This document shows, piece by piece, positions 6,099 to 8,153 of a DNA stretch of 8,153 bases (the stretch's first letter is position 1; each line of letters starts with the position of its first letter). The DNA is from an uncultured Clostridia bacterium (GTDB lineage Bacteria > Bacillota > Clostridia > Oscillospirales > CAG-272). The notes under the pieces were generated by a model that saw only the letters and a list, made by a program, of their open reading frames with translations, made no database searches and was not told the origin of the DNA. The DNA is taken from the NCBI GenBank assembly GCA_904502055.1, contig CAJGDZ010000077.1, positions 1 to 8,153 on the forward strand. The letters run 5' to 3'. The position numbers and the translations under genes are program-made.

Positions 6099-8153
6099 TT
6101 ATCCGAGACGCTTCTTGATGTCAAACAGGAAGGTAAGCGCCTCAAGCGGCGACATGGTATTGATATCGGTCGCCTTGAGCTCATTCAAGATCTGATCCTC
6201 GATGCACTCCTCCATCGAGATCTGGTTATCGTTTTCATTCGGCTTTGCCTCCCTGTCGGTCAAAACCAGATTGCTTGCGCTCCGTTCAACCACAGAGAGA
6301 ATTTCCTTCGCGCGCTTGATCACCTCATTCGGGATGCCCGCAAGCTTTGCCACCTCGATGCCATAGCTGTCATCGGTGGAGCCGCGCACGATCTTGCGAA
6401 GGAAGGTGATGCTGTCACCGCGCTTCTTGGCGGCAATGTTGTAGTTGACGATGCCGTCAAACTCATCCTCAAGCGAGGTAAGCTCGTGATAATGTGTAGC
6501 AAACAGTGTCTTTGCACCGATCTTTTTGCCCGAGGTATATTCCACGATGGCGCGCGCGATGCTCATACCGTCAAAGGTCGATGTTCCTCTTCCAACCTCG
6601 TCATAAATGATAAGGCTGCGTCTGGTCGCGTTCTTCAGTATGTACGCCACCTCGTTCATCTCCAGCATAAAGGTGGATTGACCCGACGCCAGGTCGTCCG
6701 AAGCGCCGACACGGGTAAATACCTTGTCCACAATTCCGATGCGGGCATCCTCTGCCGGGACGAACGATCCGATCTGTGCCATAATGACAATAAGGGCAAC
6801 CTGCCGCATATAGGTGGATTTACCTGCCATATTGGGGCCGGTGATCAGCATCAGGCGATTTCGATCGGTGTCAAGCAAAACGTCGTTGGGCACAAAATAC
6901 GAATCCTTGACAAATTGCTCCACCACGGGATGCCGCCCGTCCTTGATGGTAATTACGTTTCCGATGTCCACCTCGGGACAGGTATATTTATTTCGGGATG
7001 CCACGGTAGCAAGGCTCAGATACACGTCCACAAGCGAGACCATTTCGGCCGCGCCTCGGATACGGTCACTGTTCTCTGCAACCTTGGCACGGATCTGCTG
7101 GAACACCTCATACTCCAGCGTACGGACCTTGTCCTCCGCGCCGAGAATGGTGGCCTCCATATCCTTGAGCTCCTGAGTAATATAGCGCTCGCAATTGGCA
7201 AGCGTCTGTTTGCGTATGTAGCGATCGGGCACCAGCTCGTAATAGGATTTCGTCACCTCAATGTAGTAGCCGAAAACCTTATTGTAGCTGATCTTAAGAT
7301 TTTTGATTCCCGTAGCCTCTCGCTCCTGCTCTGCGATTTTCTCGATCCAGTCCTTGCCGTTGTTCATAATCGAGCGAAGGCGATCGATGTCCTCGTTGTA
7401 GCCGTCGGCAATCAGTCCCCCCTCACGAAGCACGATGGGCGGATCCTTGACAATGGCCGCATCGATGAGCGTATGAATGTCACTAAGGACATCCAGACGG
7501 CGGAAGATCTCGGAAAGTGCCTCACTTCCACACGAGCCAAGCAACGTGCGAAGCTCGGGAAGCCCCGAGACCGTGGCCGCGATCGCGCGAAGGTCTCGGG
7601 CGTTGGAGGTGCCGTACACCACCTTAGTGATCAAACGCTCAAGGTCAAGCACGTGCGACAAAAGCTCGCTGATCTCCTCACGAAGCATAAAATTGCCAAA
7701 CAGCTCTTCTACCGCGCCCTGACGTCTGACGATGTCCTTGACGCTCAGAAGCGGATGCTCGATCCATTGACGCAAAAGCCTTGCACCCGGAGCGGTACGG
7801 GTCTTATCCAGCACCCAAAGAAGCGTTCCCTTCTTATCCTTGGAGCGCATTGCCTCGGTAAGCTCGAGGTTGCGACGCGTGTTGATGTCCAGCTCCATAT
7901 ACTGTCCGTCGTTATAGAGATCCAGCTTCTTGATATAAGAGATATCGCATTTCTGCATCTCGCGGATATAATCGAGAAGCGCGCCCACCGACGAGGTCAA
8001 CGTGTGACTGGAGGAAACGGCAAGAACGGTCTCCTCGTCAAACTGCTCACTCACGATGGTCTTGGCCGCATCCAGCTCAAAGCGGTGCGGCTGATTATCA
8101 AGAAAGATCGCGCCAAGGCGTTCGCTTACGTATTCTGCAAGCCACGGCACCTT
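6099..8153 (-). CDS. mutS: DNA mismatch repair protein MutS (N-terminus outside window)
   Basis: 684 codons are present and the frame is open to the right edge. Comparison with E. coli MutS (853 residues, Walker A near 614) suggests about 175 residues are missing, so the mismatch-reading domain with its Phe-x-Glu motif and part of the connector lie outside. Visible are the core and lever (about 95-270), the clamp region with YNKVFGYYIEVT (near 290-300) and QELKDMEATILGAEDKV, and the ATPase: Walker A GPNMAGKST (6839-6813), the signature loop DDLASGQSTFMLEMNE, Walker B LIIYDEVGRGTSTFDG and the switch ATHYHELT. A C-terminal helical segment YGIEVAKLAGIPNEVIKRAKEIL follows. The tail contains QISME, a loose match to a beta-clamp-binding motif, and ends MSPLEALTFLFDIKKRLG. 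MutS binds mismatches as a dimer and recruits MutL, encoded 22 bases downstream. The GTG at 8150 is an internal valine, not the start. Confidence 0.97.
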   Translation of the reverse strand, partial: KVPWLAEYVSERLGAIFLDNQPHRFELDAAKTIVSEQFDEETVLAVSSSHTLTSSVGALLDYIREMQKCDISYIKKLDLYNDGQYMELDINTRRNLELTEAMRSKDKKGTLLWVLDKTRTAPGARLLRQWIEHPLLSVKDIVRRQGAVEELFGNFMLREEISELLSHVLDLERLITKVVYGTSNARDLRAIAATVSGLPELRTLLGSCGSEALSEIFRRLDVLSDIHTLIDAAIVKDPPIVLREGGLIADGYNEDIDRLRSIMNNGKDWIEKIAEQEREATGIKNLKISYNKVFGYYIEVTKSYYELVPDRYIRKQTLANCERYITQELKDMEATILGAEDKVRTLEYEVFQQIRAKVAENSDRIRGAAEMVSLVDVYLSLATVASRNKYTCPEVDIGNVITIKDGRHPVVEQFVKDSYFVPNDVLLDTDRNRLMLITGPNMAGKSTYMRQVALIVIMAQIGSFVPAEDARIGIVDKVFTRVGASDDLASGQSTFMLEMNEVAYILKNATRRSLIIYDEVGRGTSTFDGMSIARAIVEYTSGKKIGAKTLFATHYHELTSLEDEFDGIVNYNIAAKKRGDSITFLRKIVRGSTDDSYGIEVAKLAGIPNEVIKRAKEILSVVERSASNLVLTDREAKPNENDNQISMEECIEDQILNELKATDINTMSPLEALTFLFDIKKRLG

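Noticed and set aside
5177..6118. A 313-codon plus-strand open frame opposite mutL.
   Set aside because: It is antisense to strongly conserved MutL ATPase motifs, its product resembles no known family, and it is explained by codon bias of the real gene.
6077..6184. An upstream in-frame extension of mutL starting at 6184 (36 extra residues).
   Set aside because: It overlaps the mutS C-terminus, has no family-like sequence, and the ATG at 6076 has an ideal Shine-Dalgarno site and the conserved MutL N-terminus.
1..8153. CRISPR arrays, insertion sequences, attachment sites, tRNA or rRNA genes, riboswitches.
   Set aside because: No regularly spaced repeats, transposase frames, long terminal inverted repeats or structured RNA signatures were seen, and the coding sequences occupy nearly the whole window.

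Overview
The window is 8,153 bases of gene-dense chromosome from what looks like a member of the class Clostridia (Bacillota). The basis is that mutS and mutL are adjacent, MutL is of the endonuclease type found in bacteria without MutH, and the MutS C-terminus ends in a Clostridia/Bacilli-like segment (MSPLEAL...). Shine-Dalgarno sites are mostly strong and purine-rich, and base composition is roughly balanced. The exact genus cannot be read from the sequence. All genes lie on the minus strand, so transcription runs from high to low coordinates.

Layout in the direction of transcription: mutS (8153 to 6099, 5' end outside the window); mutL (6076 to 4085); tgt (4061 to 2910); tldD (2854 to 1475); pmbA/tldE (1465 to 122); and the first 20 codons of a further gene (62 to the window edge), which begins with a signal-peptide-like or membrane-anchor segment. 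The gaps between the first five genes are 22, 23, 55 and 9 bases. No intrinsic terminator is visible between them, which suggests one transcription unit. The last, partial gene has its own convincing promoter (TTGAAA, 17-base spacer, TATACT with an extended TG motif) starting three bases after the pmbA stop codon, so it can be expressed independently.

Functionally the cluster joins three housekeeping themes: methyl-independent mismatch repair (MutS recognition ATPase, MutL nicking endonuclease with a beta-clamp-like motif), queuosine tRNA modification (Tgt), and the TldD/TldE heterodimeric metalloprotease. All key catalytic residues I could check are present and no gene is broken. There is no tRNA or rRNA gene, CRISPR array, mobile element or recognisable riboswitch.

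I do not see a clearly new biological system here. The observations most worth a second look are small inverted repeats at every intercistronic junction (one containing the mutL Shine-Dalgarno site, one containing the tldD site), the lack of a normal ribosome binding site for tgt, the unusual gene partnership, and the new exported-protein gene that starts at the left edge just after tldD/tldE.
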